Source: CAWCTB01 sp963798275 (lineage in GTDB: Bacteria > Acidobacteriota > Terriglobia > Terriglobales > Acidobacteriaceae). Taken from it: a stretch of 64,000 nt of DNA. The notes under the pieces are model-generated. The model searched no databases, was not told where the DNA came from, and saw only the letters and a program-made list of their open reading frames with translations. The stretch is from assembly GCA_963798275.1 (NCBI GenBank), contig CAWCTB010000033.1:1-64000 (forward strand), read 5' to 3'. Position numbers and translations under genes: made by a program. This document shows, in pieces, positions 1-8,818 of this stretch (positions within the stretch are counted from its first letter, which is position 1; each line of letters begins with the position of its first letter).

Positions 1-174
1 TAGTTTACGCAATATCGTCATCATTGGACACCAGTTCGTAAACGCCGACTGAAACAGGTTCAGCCCGACAAACGCCGTGAACAGGTACCAATAGGGCGAT
101 ACCCAGTAGCCCAGCGCCAGCGAGAGCAGCACAAAGGCTCCCCCAATCATGCGTACTGACCGTTCTATGTTCAT
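1..174 (-). CDS. DUF2892 (YgaP-like) small inner-membrane protein, partial at window edge
   Basis: The visible 58 residues begin MNIERSVRMIGGAFVLLSLA, continue with a second hydrophobic stretch (YWYLFTAFVGLNLFQSAFTN) and a WCP motif, and run off the window. This is the two-helix membrane module of the DUF2892/YgaP transmembrane family; some relatives carry a rhodanese domain, but none is visible here. The ATG at 172-174 overlaps the TGA of the upstream RND pump gene (ATGA), and a GGAGG sits about 6 bases before it, so translation is probably coupled to the pump. Its role in an efflux operon is not known; a link to envelope or sulfur/thiol stress is only a guess. Confidence 0.75.
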   Translation of the reverse strand, partial: MNIERSVRMIGGAFVLLSLALGYWVSPYWYLFTAFVGLNLFQSAFTNWCPMMTILRKL

Positions 175-3100
175 GCCTGTACCTCCGAAGCCTCGGGCGC
201 GCACTCTAATGTCGGTGGCGCCGGCGGTTTGTGTTTTTCCACCATGTAGTACAGCACCGGCACCGTCATGCGCGACAGCAGCGTCGACGCCACTTCGCCC
301 GCCATCAGCGACAGCGCCAGTCCCTGAAAGATCGGATCAAACAATATCACGCTGGCGCCCACCACCACGGCGGCAGCGGTCAGCAGCATGGGCCGGAAGC
401 GCACCGCTCCCGCATCCACCACGGCATGTTCCAGCGTCATGCCCTGGATGCGCCGCAGCTCGATGAAATCCACCAGGATGATCGAATTGCGCACGATAAT
501 GCCCGCCCCCGCAATGAAGCCGATCATCGACGTCGCCGTGAAAAACGCCCCCATCAGCGAATGTGCCGGCAGAATGCCCACCAGCGTCAGCGGAATCGGC
601 GCCATGATTACCAGCGGCGTCACGAACGACTTGAACCATCCCACCACCAGCACGTAGATCAGCACCAGCACCGCGGCAAATGCAATGCCCAGGTCGCGGA
701 ACACCTCGATGGTGATGTGCCACTCCCCGTCCCACTTCATCGCCAGCTTCTCGCTGTCGGGCGGCATCGTCGCCGAGTACTGCGCGATAGCGTAGCCCGC
801 CGGCGCTCCGAGCTTATCGATTTCCTTGCCCATTTTCATGATGGCGTAGACCGGGCTCTCTTCCTGTCCCGCCACATCCCCCAGCACGTACACCACCGGC
901 CGCAGGTTCTTGCCGTAACGGCTGACGTCAATCGTCTTCTTCTCGACGTTCGTCACTTCGGCAATCGACACCTGGCCGCCGCTGGCCGTCGGCATGCGTA
1001 ACGCCGTCAACGACTCGATCGCCGAACGTCCCGGCCGGTCGAGTTGCACGCGTATCGGAACATCCTCCCGCGACTTGGGATCGTGCAGCAGCCCGGCAGT
1101 CGCCCCGTCCAGCCCGATCTGCACCGTCTGCGTCACCGCCGCTGCCGACACACCGTTCAGCGCCGCCTTGTCCAGATCGACCTTCATGTCATACTTGGTC
1201 TGCGGGTCCTCCACGTACCAGTCCACGTCCACCACGCCCGGCGTCGTGTCGAAGATGTGCTTGATCTGCTTCGCCAGCTCCATCTGCTGCTTATAATCCG
1301 GGCCGTACACTTCGGCCACCAGCGTCTCCAGCACCGGAGGCCCCGGCGGCACCTCCGCCACCTTCAGTCGCGCGCCGTACTTGTTGCCGATCGCCACCAG
1401 CCCCGGCCGCAGCCGCTTGGCTATCTCATGGCTCTGCGTGCTGCGCTCATGCCGGTTCAGCAGGTTCACCTGGATGTCCGCCTGGTTCGCCCCGCGCCGC
1501 AGGAAGTAATGCCGCACCAGTCCGTTGAAGTTGTAAGGCCCTGACGTTCCGGCGTAGATCTGGTAATTCTCCACTTCCGGTTGCTGCCCCAGATATTGCC
1601 CCAGCTCCTGCGACACCCGCGTCGTCTGCTCCAGCGTCGTGCCGTTTGGCATGTCCACAATCACCTGGAACTCGCTCTTGTTGTCGAAGGGCAGCATCTT
1701 CACCTTCACCAGCTTGAACACCACCAGTGAGCACGCCAGCAGCAACAGCACGACCACGCCTCCCAGGAACATCCAGCGTCGTGCCGCGCTCTCGATCAGC
1801 GGATTCATGATTCGCCGGTAGAGCTTGGTGGTCCACCCTTCCTTCTCGTGTTCGTCCGTGGCGCGGTCCGCATAGTGATGCAACAACCGCAGCGCCGACC
1901 ACGGCGATACCACGAACGCCACGATCAGCGAAAACAGCATCGCCGCCGATGCGCCCACCGGGATCGGCCGCATGTACGGCCCCATCAGCCCGCGCACAAA
2001 CGCCATCGGCAGGATCGCCGCAATCACCGTGAATGTCGCCAGGATGGTCGGGTTGCCAACCTCATCCACCGCTTCCACGGCGACATCGGTCAGCTTGCGC
2101 CCGCAATTGGCCGGCATGCGGAAATGCCGCACGATGTTCTCCACCACCACAATCGCGTCATCTACCAGGATGCCGATGGAGAAGATCAGCGCGAACAGCG
2201 TTACCCGGTTCAGGGTGTAGCCGAACAGGTAGAAGATGAACAGGGTCAGAGCCAGCGTGACCGGAATCGCCACCAGCACCACGCCCGACTCCCGCCAGCC
2301 CAGCGCCAGCGCGATCAGCAGCGTCACCGACAGCGTCGCGATGAAGAGGTGCTTCAACAGTTCGTCCGATTTGTCTTTCGCGGTCTCGCCATAGTTGCGC
2401 GTTATCGAAACATTCAGATCGGCCGGCAGCAGGTAGCCCCGTAGTGCCTCGATCTTCCTCTCCGCTGCCCGCGTGATGTCCGTCGCGTTGGTGCCTTTGC
2501 GCTTGGCCAGGGTGATGGTCACGGCCGGATAGTCACCCTGCACCGCACTCCGGCTGCCCGCGCCGTTCGCGTACAGAACGTAATCGTCCGGTTCCGCCGC
2601 GCCATCGGTAATCGACGCCGCCACGTCGCGCAGATACACCGGGCGTCCGTCGTGTACCCCGACGACAATTTGCTGCAAATCGCTCGCCGTCCCCAGGAAC
2701 CGGCCCGCCTCCACCGCAAACTCCTGGTTGTCGCGGGCGAAGCTGCCGGAATCGCTGCGCGCATTCGCCCCTTGCAATTGCGCCACCACTGCGCCCGGGG
2801 TCATGCCGTACGCCGCCAGCTTCTGGGTGTCGAGCGTCACCCGCACTTGCCGTGGCAGCCCGCCGATGATCTTCGTCTCCGAAACATTGTCCAGCTGCTT
2901 GAGCTGGTTCTCCAGCTCGCCCGCGATTTGCCTGAGCTGATACGCGTCGTAGTTTTTGCCCCACAGCGTCAGAGCCATGATCGGCACATCGTTGATGGAG
3001 CGCACCTTGATGAGCGGCTGCGACACTCCCGCCGGAATGCGATCGAAGTTTGAATAGAGCTTGTTATAGGTTTTGACGATCGCGTCTTCTTCTTTCGTCC

Positions 3101-3422
3101 CCACGTAGAAGCGCACCACCAGCATGCTCATCCCGGGACGCGAGATCGAGTAGACGTACTCCACCCCGTCGACTTCGCGCAGCAGCCGCTCCATCGGAAT
3201 GCTGGCGCGCTGCTCCACCTCCGCCGGCGTCGCGCCCGGCATCTCCACGAACACGTCGAGCATGGGCACCACGATCTGCGGCTCTTCTTCGCGCGGCGTC
3301 TTGAGGATGGCAAACGTCCCCAGTAGCAGCGATGCCGCAATGAACAACGGCGTCAGCTTCGAGTTAATGAACTGCGAAGCCATCGCCCCCGCCAGCCGCA
3401 TCGGAGCTTTGATCTCAGCCAT
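171..3422 (-). CDS. RND efflux pump, inner-membrane permease (AcrB/HAE1-like)
   Basis: Proton-driven inner-membrane permease of a tripartite efflux system. It would be about 1083 residues, the normal size for the family. An N-terminal helix (TPLFIAASLLLGTFAIL) is followed by the periplasmic porter domain with PGATPAEVE, then a helix block with the family motif GILVDDAIVVVENI and a second porter half, and it ends with IRNSIILVDF-type helices (here IVRNSIILVDFIELRR). I chose ATG 3422 (MAEIKAP); an open frame extends to 3464, but those extra codons are repeat-derived. It is preceded by the adaptor (3918-5288) and TolC-type factor (5285-6988). The gap to the adaptor, about 500 bp, is filled by repeats. 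The substrate cannot be told from sequence; no heavy-metal Met cluster was evident. Confidence 0.9.
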   Translation of the reverse strand: MAEIKAPMRLAGAMASQFINSKLTPLFIAASLLLGTFAILKTPREEEPQIVVPMLDVFVEMPGATPAEVEQRASIPMERLLREVDGVEYVYSISRPGMSMLVVRFYVGTKEEDAIVKTYNKLYSNFDRIPAGVSQPLIKVRSINDVPIMALTLWGKNYDAYQLRQIAGELENQLKQLDNVSETKIIGGLPRQVRVTLDTQKLAAYGMTPGAVVAQLQGANARSDSGSFARDNQEFAVEAGRFLGTASDLQQIVVGVHDGRPVYLRDVAASITDGAAEPDDYVLYANGAGSRSAVQGDYPAVTITLAKRKGTNATDITRAAERKIEALRGYLLPADLNVSITRNYGETAKDKSDELLKHLFIATLSVTLLIALALGWRESGVVLVAIPVTLALTLFIFYLFGYTLNRVTLFALIFSIGILVDDAIVVVENIVRHFRMPANCGRKLTDVAVEAVDEVGNPTILATFTVIAAILPMAFVRGLMGPYMRPIPVGASAAMLFSLIVAFVVSPWSALRLLHHYADRATDEHEKEGWTTKLYRRIMNPLIESAARRWMFLGGVVVLLLLACSLVVFKLVKVKMLPFDNKSEFQVIVDMPNGTTLEQTTRVSQELGQYLGQQPEVENYQIYAGTSGPYNFNGLVRHYFLRRGANQADIQVNLLNRHERSTQSHEIAKRLRPGLVAIGNKYGARLKVAEVPPGPPVLETLVAEVYGPDYKQQMELAKQIKHIFDTTPGVVDVDWYVEDPQTKYDMKVDLDKAALNGVSAAAVTQTVQIGLDGATAGLLHDPKSREDVPIRVQLDRPGRSAIESLTALRMPTASGGQVSIAEVTNVEKKTIDVSRYGKNLRPVVYVLGDVAGQEESPVYAIMKMGKEIDKLGAPAGYAIAQYSATMPPDSEKLAMKWDGEWHITIEVFRDLGIAFAAVLVLIYVLVVGWFKSFVTPLVIMAPIPLTLVGILPAHSLMGAFFTATSMIGFIAGAGIIVRNSIILVDFIELRRIQGMTLEHAVVDAGAVRFRPMLLTAAAVVVGASVILFDPIFQGLALSLMAGEVASTLLSRMTVPVLYYMVEKHKPPAPPTLECAPEASEVQA

Positions 3423-3489
3423 GACGTGGTCCCACGAATCCGCCTTGAAGGGGCACGGCTTCACCGGCTGCGGAAAAACTCGATCTTAG

Positions 3490-3680
3490 GTAGCGCCGGC
3501 CTTGGTAGAGCTGGCCCTCAGGCCGGCGTCGGAGCCCTTGGTTTAGGTAGAGCTGGCCCTCAGGCCAGCGTTCCAGCGGTTTGTTTTTGTCATTCCGAGG
3601 GGCTTTAGCCCCGAGGAATCTGCTGTTTCCTCGCCCGCTCCCAGCCTGTTCACCCGTGTCGCTGCGCGCTTCACAATCCC
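3490..3680. repeat. Composite hairpin repeat, copy 1 (upstream of the RND pump)
   Basis: Two hairpins of the type GAGCTGGCC(C/T)TCAGGCCAGC lie at 3505-3530 and 3546-3571. A second hairpin type (CCGAGGGGCTTTAGCCCCG within 3589-3627) follows, then a degenerate element like the ones at 5171-5210 and 6851-6895. The same order of modules occurs at 5.0-5.2 kb, and a partly matching order at 6.7-6.9 kb. Read on the minus strand the block has no stop codon in one frame. Confidence 0.8.
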
Positions 3681-3917
3681 AGGACTTCAGAGTGTGCGCG
3701 ACAACTAAGGTTGGATTGCACCGATCATACGACCCATCCAGAAACCAGCCCCTTTGGGGCGGAATATCATAGCCCAGCATGCAGGCGAAGCCGGAGTGCT
3801 GGGTACAGTGAGAACAGATCTGAGTCCCGGAGGGACGGCACAGGTTTTCACCGTGAATCTTCATCCCCACTGATACCCCGAGTTTGGTGCGTCTTGTATT
3901 CACCAGATGATCCCGCC

Positions 3918-5288
3918 TCACTTCGCCTCGATCTGTTTGCCGCTCAGTTCGCGATCGCCGGCCTGCGCCACGATCTGGTCGCCGACCTGCAATCCCGAAA
4001 GCACCTCGACCTGTTGTCCCGACGGCGCACCCAACGTCACGTACCGCAAACTGGCCAACTGGTCTTTGCCCACCACATACACCGCCTGCAACTGGCCGCG
4101 ATTCAACACCGCCGTCTGCGGAATCAGGATCGTATTCTTTTGCCCGCGCGCAAACCGCGCCCGCCCAAACAGCCCGGAGCGAATCTGCTCGTCCGCCGGC
4201 AACTCAACCTTCACCACGAAGCTGCGGCTCGCCGGATCGGCCACCGGCACAATCTGCACCACCTTCCCCGTGAACTCGCGATCGCCCAGCGCATCGATGA
4301 CCACCGGCACCGATTCTCCCAACCGAACCGCGCCCATCTTGCTCTCGTCCACCGTCGCTTCCAGCCGGAATTGCCCCTGGTCTTCGACGATCAACAGGGG
4401 AACCCCTGGCGCCGCCATCGCTCCCACATCGGCCAGCTTCGCCGTCACCACGCCGTTGAAGGGCGCGCGAATCCGCGAGAAGCCGACCACCGTTTTTGCC
4501 TCGGCTACCGCCGCGTCTGCCTCGGCACGTCCCGCATGCGCCGCGTCGCGCCGCGCCTTCGCCGCCGCCAGCTTCGTTTTCACCTCGTCGTACTCTTGCG
4601 GGCTCACCGACTTCTTGTCGTACAGCATCTGGTAGCGCTTCATCGTCGCTTCCGCCAGCGCGTAGTCCGCGTCCGCCGCAGCAATCGACTGCTCCGACCC
4701 TGCCAGCGCCGCACTCGCCCGCTGATAACTTGCCTGCGGCTGCGCTGCGTCCAGCGTCACCAGCACTTGCCCCTGCCGCACCGCCGAGCCTTCGTGCACG
4801 TTCATGTTGGTGATCGTCCCCATCACCTGGCTGGCCAATTGCGCTGTCAGCGTTGCCCGCACCGTTCCCGTGGCTTCCACGTAGTCGGGCACATTCACCT
4901 TCTCGATCTGCACCACCGTAACGTCGCGCACTTTTTCCGCCGGAGCTTGCGCCGCCTGCTTGGGCTCGCTGCTGCAGCCCGCCAACACCGCCAGCGACAG
5001 AGCCGCGAGGATCAGGACCGCTGCGGAGACCGCGTAGATCTGGCCTTTAGGCCTGCGTTGCAGCCCTTGGTTTAGGTAGAGCTGGCCTTCAGGCCAGCGT
5101 CGAGGCCCCTTGTTCTTGTCATTCCGAGGGGCTTCAGCCCCGAGGAATCTGCTGTCTCTTCGCCGTCCCGCGTTGTTTTCCGCAGCCCGTTCAGCCGTGC
5201 CGCAACCAGCGCCGAAAACCTTGGGCTTTAGCCCTTGAGGGAGATCGATTGGAGCGGTTCCGCCCGCCATACTTGATGTTTTCGTCAT
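3918..5288 (-). CDS. RND efflux periplasmic adaptor (membrane fusion) lipoprotein, with repeat-derived leader
   Basis: Periplasmic adaptor linking the RND pump to the outer-membrane factor. After the leader comes a lipoprotein signal (AVLILAALSLAVLAGC, Cys at about residue 105), then a lipoyl/barrel-sandwich half (GTITNMNVHEGSAVRQGQVL), a coiled-coil hairpin (about 165-225), the second lipoyl half (FSRIRAPFNGVVTAKLADVG), and beta-barrel and membrane-proximal domains. The ATG at 5286-5288 overlaps the TGA of the TolC-type gene. Residues 41-85 are translated hairpin repeat (RDSRFLGAEAPRNDKNK and following). I see no ATG, GTG or TTG in frame between codon 7 and the signal peptide, so either the leader is translated or a non-canonical start is used. 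Confidence 0.85.
   Translation of the reverse strand: MTKTSSMAGGTAPIDLPQGLKPKVFGAGCGTAERAAENNAGRRRDSRFLGAEAPRNDKNKGPRRWPEGQLYLNQGLQRRPKGQIYAVSAAVLILAALSLAVLAGCSSEPKQAAQAPAEKVRDVTVVQIEKVNVPDYVEATGTVRATLTAQLASQVMGTITNMNVHEGSAVRQGQVLVTLDAAQPQASYQRASAALAGSEQSIAAADADYALAEATMKRYQMLYDKKSVSPQEYDEVKTKLAAAKARRDAAHAGRAEADAAVAEAKTVVGFSRIRAPFNGVVTAKLADVGAMAAPGVPLLIVEDQGQFRLEATVDESKMGAVRLGESVPVVIDALGDREFTGKVVQIVPVADPASRSFVVKVELPADEQIRSGLFGRARFARGQKNTILIPQTAVLNRGQLQAVYVVGKDQLASLRYVTLGAPSGQQVEVLSGLQVGDQIVAQAGDRELSGKQIEAK
5036..5215. repeat. Composite hairpin repeat, copy 2 (inside the 5' part of the adaptor gene)
   Basis: Holds a short hairpin (GGCCTTTAGGCC), the GAGCTGGCCTTCAGGCCAGC hairpin (5075-5101), the GAGGGGCTTCAGCCCC hairpin (5118-5154), and a tail TTTTCCGCAGCCCGTTCAG at about 5176-5194. 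Module order and orientation match copy 1. It lies wholly within the open reading frame of the adaptor, upstream of its signal peptide. Confidence 0.85.
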
Positions 5289-6988
5289 TGCGTCACCGCC
5301 GGTGAATTCGCCGTCAGCGTGCCGCTTGCCAACTCCACCGCGGCGTAGCTGGAGTACATCCGGTAGACCGCCTGCCAGTAGTCGGCCTTGGCGTGATGCG
5401 CGGCGTCTTCCACCCGTAGCATGTCGGTCACCGTGCTCAGACCTCCTTCATAACGGTTCTGATTGATGCGCAGACTTTCGTCGGCTTGCGCGATGGCGGC
5501 ATGCGCCACTTTCACCTGTTGCTGCGCCGCATCGAACTGGTAATAGGCGTCGCGCACCTCCAGCCGCACCGAGTCTTCGTATCCCGCTTGGGCCGCCACG
5601 GCCCTCTCCTGCAGCGCCTTCTCGCGCGCCAGCGCCGCCCGTTTGCTGCCCCCGGAGAACAGGTCAAACTGCAATTCCGCCCCCGCAACCCAGTTGTTCG
5701 CCCCCGTCCATCCCACAGAGTGGGAGTCCTCTTCCCACGAGCCAAACGCATTCAGCCGCGGACCGAAAGCCGCCTTCGCCATGGCAACGCTCTTCGCCTG
5801 CGCGCTGCGCTCCGCCGCAATCCGCTTCAAGTCGGGACGCTCCTCTAGCGCCGTCTTCTCCAGCTGATTCATGTCCGTCGCCGGAAACGTCTTCTCCTCC
5901 AGCACTTCTTGCGGCTGGTACATCGAATCCGCCGGCATGCCCATGGCCAGCGCCAGGCGAGTCCGCGCCATCGCCAATTGGTTGCGGCGCTCGATCAATT
6001 CCTGCTGCCGCGACGACGCCAGCACCTGCGCGCTCAACAAATCCGAATCCACCGCCACGCCACTCTCCACCCGCGCCCGGCTCTCTTGCTCGATCGCCTC
6101 TACCGTCTTCATCGCTTCCTGCGCTACCTGCAACTGCTTCTGCGCCAGCAGCACCGCGTAGTACGCCTGCACCGTCTGGAACACCAGTTCCTGGTCGGTG
6201 CGATTGAGTTGCTGCTCCGCCGCCTGGTTCATCAGCTTCGCCCGATCCATCGCCTTCCAGCTCTGCGTGCTGTCGAACAATTGCCATTGCCCCGTGAACC
6301 GGCTGGCGTAGTTGCCGATGGGCGTCGGGCGGTTCAGCGAGTTCAATGCGAAGTCCTGGGCGGTGAAGATTTGCTGCCGCAACCTGGTTCCGAACACGAA
6401 CACCGGATCGTTGCCGGCTGTGAAGTTCTCCGCAAACATGATCTTCGGCAACAATGGCGCCCGCGACTCCCTCAGTCCGGCAAACGTAGCCTTGGTGTCC
6501 GCCAGCGCCGCCTGGTGCATCGGATTCTTGTCCAGCGTCATCTTCACCGCTTCGCTCAACGTGAGCGGCGTCGCCTCCTGGGCCGCCGCACCCACAGCCA
6601 ACGCGATCAGAACGACCACCACCGCACTCAATACATGCTTTAAGGCCCAGCCGTTTTGCAGGGGCACCGCTTCATAGCCTGCGGAAGAACTCGCGCAAGT
6701 TAGCATAGGAGGCGGCGCGGCTTCATGGGCTGAGGAAAAAAGCAGATTTCGAACTGTTTTGAAGGGGCGCACCTTCAGGTGCGCCATATGAGTCTTTAAT
6801 TTGTAATTCCGAGGGGCTTCAGCCCCGAGGATTCTGCTGTTTCTGCGCATTACCAAAGTTTTTTCCGCCGCCCGTTCAACCCTGCCGCACGACTGTCTTG
6901 CTTTTTTATCGTGAGGGCTGCCAATGGGAATCGCTTCGCGCATCTTCGCTTCGCAATCCCTATACGCCAACCGCCACCGGCTGCTCAA
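5285..6988 (-). CDS. Outer-membrane efflux factor (TolC family)
   Basis: TolC-type trimeric outer-membrane channel of the efflux operon. The mature part starts with QEATPLTLSEAVKMTLDKNP, the usual start of the first OEP repeat. It contains two OEP halves with long coiled-coil helices (for example LVFQTVQAYYAVLLAQKQL and EVRDAYYQFDAAQQQV). A signal peptide (HVLSAVVVVLIALAVGAAA) lies about 120 residues after the first ATG. The stretch before it is repeat-derived, and 6988 itself lies inside the 3' end of the OsmC-like gene. The true start is therefore uncertain: ATG 6709 gives a plausible 27-residue n-region but has no Shine-Dalgarno sequence. The stop overlaps the adaptor ATG. Confidence 0.87.
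   Translation of the reverse strand: MSSRWRLAYRDCEAKMREAIPIGSPHDKKARQSCGRVERAAEKTLVMRRNSRILGAEAPRNYKLKTHMAHLKVRPFKTVRNLLFSSAHEAAPPPMLTCASSSAGYEAVPLQNGWALKHVLSAVVVVLIALAVGAAAQEATPLTLSEAVKMTLDKNPMHQAALADTKATFAGLRESRAPLLPKIMFAENFTAGNDPVFVFGTRLRQQIFTAQDFALNSLNRPTPIGNYASRFTGQWQLFDSTQSWKAMDRAKLMNQAAEQQLNRTDQELVFQTVQAYYAVLLAQKQLQVAQEAMKTVEAIEQESRARVESGVAVDSDLLSAQVLASSRQQELIERRNQLAMARTRLALAMGMPADSMYQPQEVLEEKTFPATDMNQLEKTALEERPDLKRIAAERSAQAKSVAMAKAAFGPRLNAFGSWEEDSHSVGWTGANNWVAGAELQFDLFSGGSKRAALAREKALQERAVAAQAGYEDSVRLEVRDAYYQFDAAQQQVKVAHAAIAQADESLRINQNRYEGGLSTVTDMLRVEDAAHHAKADYWQAVYRMYSSYAAVELASGTLTANSPAVTQ
6640..6900. repeat. Composite hairpin repeat, copy 3 (upstream of the TolC-type gene)
   Basis: Contains a GGGGCGCACCTTCAGGTGCGCC hairpin (6764-6785), which replaces the GCTGGCC hairpin of copies 1 and 2. 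It also has the CCGAGGGGCTTCAGCCCCG hairpin (about 6808-6829, with ATTCTGCTGTTTCTGCGC after it) and the tail TTTTCCGCCGCCCGTTCAA near 6861-6879. Shorter related pieces (GCTTCATAGCCTGCGGAAG near 6670-6688) lie on its left side. Confidence 0.75.
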
Positions 6989-7400
6989 CGGGAATGATTT
7001 CGTAGGTCGTCTCGATCTCCGCGCTCAGTTGCACCATCGCTCCTACCGAGCAGTACTTCGTCTCCGACAAGTGGATGGCATCCTGCAACGCGTTCTCGGC
7101 AACCTCGCCGCTCACGATGTGGTGAATGCGCACCTTGGTGAACACCTGCGGCGGGTCGGGTGTCTGCTCGGCTTCGACCGTCACTTCGTAGCCGGTGACT
7201 TCCTGGCGCTTCTTGCGCAGGATGTTGACCACGTCGAACGCGGTACATCCCGCCAGTGCAATCGCCATCAGTTCGATTGGCTTGGGTCCGGTATCGCCCG
7301 CCTTATCGTCGATGATGAGGTGATGTCCGCTGCCGCTGGTAGCTCTGAATTGCCGACGAGTACCTTGAGGCTGAGTTAACGTAACGTTGGCCGATATCAA
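6960..7400 (-). CDS. OsmC/Ohr family peroxiredoxin-like protein
   Basis: Small thiol-dependent peroxide-handling protein of about 146 residues. The two family cysteines are present in their usual contexts: LAGCTAFDVVNILRKKR and KYCSVGAMVQL. The FRATSGSGHHLIIDDKAG stretch matches the OsmC N-terminal strand pair. A TTG at 7398-7400, preceded by GGAGAAGACA, gives the normal family length. An ATG at 7487 would add 29 residues with no OsmC similarity. It lies just upstream of, and overlaps, the open frame of the TolC-type gene. Whether it is part of the efflux operon is not shown by the sequence. Confidence 0.85.
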   Translation of the reverse strand: MISANVTLTQPQGTRRQFRATSGSGHHLIIDDKAGDTGPKPIELMAIALAGCTAFDVVNILRKKRQEVTGYEVTVEAEQTPDPPQVFTKVRIHHIVSGEVAENALQDAIHLSETKYCSVGAMVQLSAEIETTYEIIPVEQPVAVGV

Positions 7401-7588
7401 TGTCTTCTCCGTGTCTGGACGAGGATTTCCTGACCATCCTCGTCGTGGCCCACAACTGGGCCACATTGATAAATGCAGGCACGGCAATAGGTATTACAGG
7501 AATGTGGGGCCGGCCTCGCAAATATTTCCCGAATCGGGAGGCTGGCCCAGCAACATATTGCAGATCAATGACTTACAGTAAACCTCAG

Positions 7589-8489
7589 TCAAGAGGTCGG
7601 CTCCCCGGCGCGACCGGCCAGGGCCTCGGTTGCCGCCTGGTATTTCTCCACCAGTTCCCGGCGAAGGCGCGCCGCCGTTTTGGCATCGCAGCTCGGCTGG
7701 TACGAACGGCACTGCTCCACCGCCGACTTCAGGCTGTCGAGAAATGCCACGCACGGCTCGCATTCGTGCAGATGCTTCTCCATCTCTTCGCAGCTCGCGT
7801 CCGCCACCAGGCCGTCCATGTAATCGGACAGCGCCGCAAACATGTGGCGGCAACGCTGCGACTGCTTCGGCTTCTTCTCGGCAGCGGCATGAATGTGCGC
7901 GACCGCCCCCTGCGCCCGGCTCATCCTCGCCAGGTGCTGGCGAACCAGCAGCCGCGCCCGGTGCAGCCTCACCCGCACCGTGCCTTCGCGCAGGCCGGTA
8001 ACCCGCGCCACCTCCGCCGTGCTCAGCCCTTCCATGTCGTGCAGCACCAGCACAAACCGGTATTGCGGCGGAACCTTCAGCACTGCCTCGCGCAGCCGCT
8101 GGTCGCTCTCGCCGCGCAGCACGTTCATCTCCGGATTCGGTTCTTTGCTCTCGATCAGCTCGCGCAATTCAAGCTGGCTGGGCAGCAGCTCGTCGAGCGA
8201 TACGTGCTTGTTGCTGGCGTTCTTCTGCGCCGCGCCGGTTCATCAGGCAGCGGTTGCGCGCCACTTTGTACAGCCACACCGAGAGCGCCCGCGGATTTTC
8301 AAACTTGGGCAGGTAGGGCAATACCTTCAGCAGCACGTCCTGCATGGTGTCCTCGGCATCCTCGGGATGGCCGCACACCTTCATGCTGAACGAGTACACC
8401 GTATTTTGCAGCAGCGCCAGCGCCTGGTCGACCGACTCCGGCCGGTTCTCGCGAATCAACTCCAGCGCCTGCTCCATCGATTGCGACAT
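7589..8489 (-). CDS. ECF-type sigma-70 factor with C-terminal zinc-finger (anti-sigma-like) domain, frameshifted
   Basis: The first part (8169-8489) carries sigma region 2: GHPEDAEDTMQDVLLKVLPY and SVWLYKVARNRCLMNRR. The reading frame then changes near 8225-8240. In the new frame KNASNKHVSLDELLPSQLE continues into region 4 (VPPQYRFVLVLHDMEGLST, then TGLREGTVRVRLHRAR). The tail (CEEMEKHLHECEPCVAFLDS) is a zf-HC2/ZAS-type zinc motif of the kind usually found in separate anti-sigma factors. The whole gene would be about 299 residues. Sigma factors with such C-terminal extensions are known and are thought to be self-regulated. One extra G in CGCGGCGC would explain the shift; sequencing error is the simpler reading. 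Confidence 0.8.
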
Positions 8490-8818
8490 GTCTTCAGGTT
8501 AGCTGAATCGCCGCTTCGGGGCCAACCGCTTGCCACCTTGAATACCATTTTCGTCCGATGCCCATCGCCCAGGCGCCCAGCCGCGCATTCCCACTATGGG
8601 TATCGGCGTAAATAAAGCCGTTGGTGGTTCGCAACTTCACGTCATAATGTGAACGCGGACTTCCTCCCTCTCCGGCCCAAAATCGGGCCCGGCAAACCCG
8701 CAACTTGTCGCAACCATTATTCACCGGCCCCGCGCTGTAAGGCATGCTAACGCGGATGCAGGTGTGTATTGACCAAAAACATTCGGCTTCTGTGCATGAA
8801 ACTAAACGGGAGATATCC

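Noticed and set aside
1848..2444. 198-codon plus-strand open frame
   Set aside because: Antisense shadow of the RND pump with His/Arg/Gln-rich composition.
3505..3627. Hairpins as Rho-independent terminators
   Set aside because: The stems lack a following T tract and recur as a dispersed family; they sit inside operons and even inside an open frame.
3415..3921. 168-codon minus-strand open frame between adaptor and RND pump
   Set aside because: Most of it is the composite hairpin repeat read in its stop-free frame; no independent protein similarity and no good ribosome site.
3711..5075. 454-codon plus-strand open frame
   Set aside because: It is the antisense of the adaptor gene; the product is Arg/His/Pro-rich as expected from GC-rich reverse reading.
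8636..8653. TTCAC-8-GTGAA inverted repeat upstream of the PEP-CTERM gene
   Set aside because: Too short (5-bp arms) and found once; could easily occur by chance.
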